From assembly GCF_963518785.1 (NCBI RefSeq), contig NZ_CAUQKJ010000008.1, positions 1 to 64,000 on the forward strand: 64,000 nt of DNA, given 5' to 3'. Each line of letters opens with the position of its first letter. Positions within the stretch are counted from its first letter, which is position 1. Below, piece after piece: positions 62,771 through 64,000 of the stretch. Source of the DNA: an uncultured Campylobacter sp. Lineage in GTDB: Bacteria; Campylobacterota; Campylobacteria; Campylobacterales; Campylobacteraceae. The notes beneath the pieces were generated by a model. That model had not been told where the DNA came from and did not search any database. It worked only from the letters and a program-made list of their open reading frames with translations. The position numbers and the translations under genes were made by a program.

Positions 62771-63408
62771 TTGCGCGCTCTTTTCGCTAGCCACATTAAG
62801 CCAAAAAAGCCGAAAATCAAGGCCAAACAAAGCGCGATTTTAGGCGCCTCGGCGGACTGGCTTTGAAACGCCAGGCTCCTAATATCGCTCTTAGGACTTT
62901 CTTTCGGCGAGATGTTTTGCGAGGCGGAATTTTCCAAAGGCTCGGAAGCGCTTGAAATTTTATTTTCAGGCGTACTAGCTTTCGGCACGATATTTTCGGA
63001 CGCGCTGTCTTTGGGTACGGAATTTTTAGCGACGTTCAAATTTTGCGGCACAGGATTTTTAGAAACGTCAGAATTTTGTGGCGTGGAATTTTCAGGATCA
63101 CCGGAATTCTGCGGTGTAAAGCCTTCTGCGCTAAATTCCATCTGTGCGCCGTGCCCTGCACCTCCGTAAATTTGAATAGTAAAATTTTTAGCTGGCATTC
63201 GTATGCTCGCAAGTCCCTCTTTATCGGTCCTAGTGCGCAAAATTTCGCGCCCGTCCGCACTGATTAAAACTTCGCACTCCATGCAGGGAGAATTTTTATA
63301 AAAATAGCTATAAATCGCCACTCTATCGCCCTCTTGCGTCGCGAAAAGATGAAGCGCATGCGAAAATGCGAAGGAGCTCAAAACCGTCAAGAAAAATAGT
63401 GCTCTCAT
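62767..63408 (-). CDS. Exported NikL/CbiN-like accessory component
   Basis: A 213-residue protein with an N-terminal signal sequence (ALFFLTVLSSFAFSHALHLF) and a C-terminal membrane helix (IALCLALIFGFFGLMWLA). The periplasmic part, residues 20-90, looks like an Ig-like domain (CEVLISADGREILRTRTDKE, GLASIRMPAKNFTIQIYGGA) as in NikL/DUF4198-type accessory proteins of nickel ECF transporters. Residues 95-165 are a low-complexity region of Pro/Asn/Ser-rich repeats such as VPQNLNVAKN. It overlaps cbiM upstream and cbiQ downstream by 4 nt each, placing it inside the transporter operon. Confidence 0.72.
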   Translation of the reverse strand: MRALFFLTVLSSFAFSHALHLFATQEGDRVAIYSYFYKNSPCMECEVLISADGREILRTRTDKEGLASIRMPAKNFTIQIYGGAGHGAQMEFSAEGFTPQNSGDPENSTPQNSDVSKNPVPQNLNVAKNSVPKDSASENIVPKASTPENKISSASEPLENSASQNISPKESPKSDIRSLAFQSQSAEAPKIALCLALIFGFFGLMWLAKRARK

Positions 63409-64000
63409 CGCCTCTGTCCGCCGTAAAATTTCGCAATAAAGCTAAGCGCAAAAAGAGTGATGATCCCTTCCAAAACAGCTAAGATTGCGCCTTCGAGCGA
63501 GATGAGCGTCGCGATAGCAAAAAACTCCCGCCCGCTGATGAAAAGCACGAGATCAAGAAGCAGCATCGAGCAGACGATCGGCACGAAGCCCGCCAAAAAT
63601 AGATAAATTTTTTGCGTGCGCGCTTTTAGTTCTTGCGCTTTTGCGGCGGCGGCAAAGAGCCCGCCTAAAACCGCTGGAAAGCCGATGACTGCGGTATTTA
63701 CGCCGAGTACGCTAAGCCCTCCGAATCCAAAAAATACCCCTTGCAAAAACAGCGCGACAAAAATCGCCAAGATCGCGCGCGAGCCCAAAAACGCGCCCAC
63801 GAGCCCGCTTAGCATCAGGTGCATGGAGCTGACCCCCACGGGCAGGTGCACGAAAGAGGCGACGAAAAACAGCGCGCTAAAACATGCGATCCTCGGGATT
63901 TCAGACTGCCTTACGCGCCATAAAATCGCCGCTACCGCAGGCGCCGTAACCGCCCAGCCGGCAAGCAGCACGGGCGCACTCAAAACTCCTTCGCTAATAT
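63405..64000 (-). CDS. cbiM: ECF transporter S component CbiM/NikM, 5' end cut by window
   Basis: A membrane protein open from the window edge, reading ISEGVLSAPVLLAGWAVTAP at the N-terminus. CbiM/NikM proteins start MHISEGVLS, and the partial codon at the edge (..AT) is compatible with that His, so only the first codons are missing. The N-terminal amine and His2 bind Ni2+ or Co2+. LPVGVSSMHLMLSGLVGAFLG carries further conserved His. With NikL-like, CbiQ and CbiO it forms a four-gene importer whose metal is probably nickel or cobalt. Confidence 0.9.
   Translation of the reverse strand, partial: ISEGVLSAPVLLAGWAVTAPAVAAILWRVRQSEIPRIACFSALFFVASFVHLPVGVSSMHLMLSGLVGAFLGSRAILAIFVALFLQGVFFGFGGLSVLGVNTAVIGFPAVLGGLFAAAAKAQELKARTQKIYLFLAGFVPIVCSMLLLDLVLFISGREFFAIATLISLEGAILAVLEGIITLFALSFIAKFYGGQRR

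Overview
The window is chromosomal DNA of a Campylobacterota member, most likely a Campylobacter whose GC is visibly higher than that of C. jejuni (C. gracilis-like is my guess). The evidence is gene order: HIT / pheS-pheT-aroA-ispH-rpsA-serA, rpsP-khpA-rimM-trmD-rplS with ffh, and a run from an RluA-type synthase through waaA, a zinc-ribbon protein, a Nif3-like protein and glyQ to purE and a U32 protein. These follow the C. jejuni order as I remember it. Intergenic DNA is saturated with AAATTTTAAAATTT-type sequence. I saw no complete insertion sequence, prophage, rRNA operon or CRISPR array.

Layout. 1-1153: end of a DpnII/MboI-type endonuclease and an overlapping adenine methyltransferase. 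1.7-7.1 kb: EamA exporter, short Sua5/YrdC-like protein, GntP permease and glycerate kinase, separated by long gene-poor, repeat-rich gaps. 8.9-13.5 kb: DnaQ-like exonuclease, rpe, rpmB, K+ channel, argJ, DUF465 protein. 14.4-18.5 kb: zinc block, with a Fur-family (Zur-like) regulator divergent from znuA and a ZevA-ZevB-like fusion. 18.8-29.2 kb: a frameshifted DUF3137 gene, then the serA-to-pheS block on the minus strand. 29.3-33.5 kb: HIT protein, dps, M23 peptidase plus bactofilin (cell shape), tRNA-Ser and a lipoprotein. 33.9-38.1 kb: a two-gene 2-hydroxyacyl-CoA dehydratase/activase system. 38.3-48.7 kb: translation, SRP and LPS-core genes on the minus strand. 48.8-53.8 kb: hisK, glnA, short comEC, a YciI-like protein and a PIN/NYN-like protein. 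54.0-57.9 kb: an AT-rich array of at least seven small genes, several resembling immunity proteins of polymorphic toxins, with no toxin in view, beside a tRNA-Lys/Asp/Val cluster. 58.4-61.3 kb: lytic transglycosylase, kdsA with a large insertion, a frameshifted bacterial PH gene and tRNA-Glu. 61.35-64.0 kb: an ECF-type nickel/cobalt importer running off the window end.

Themes. Metal handling recurs: ZnuA plus a DUF1007-NicO fusion under a probable Zur operator, Dps with a PerR-like box, and an ECF Ni/Co importer. Housekeeping proteins carry Ala/Ser/Asn-rich low-complexity insertions (KdsA, WaaA) or tails (GlyQ), and similar linkers occur in the metal transporters. At least four genes or fragments are interrupted by small lesions, three of them at homopolymers, which could be decay, phase variation or assembly error. 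The least described parts are the orphan immunity array, including a protein that seems to join two immunity-like domains, and the fused zinc importer.
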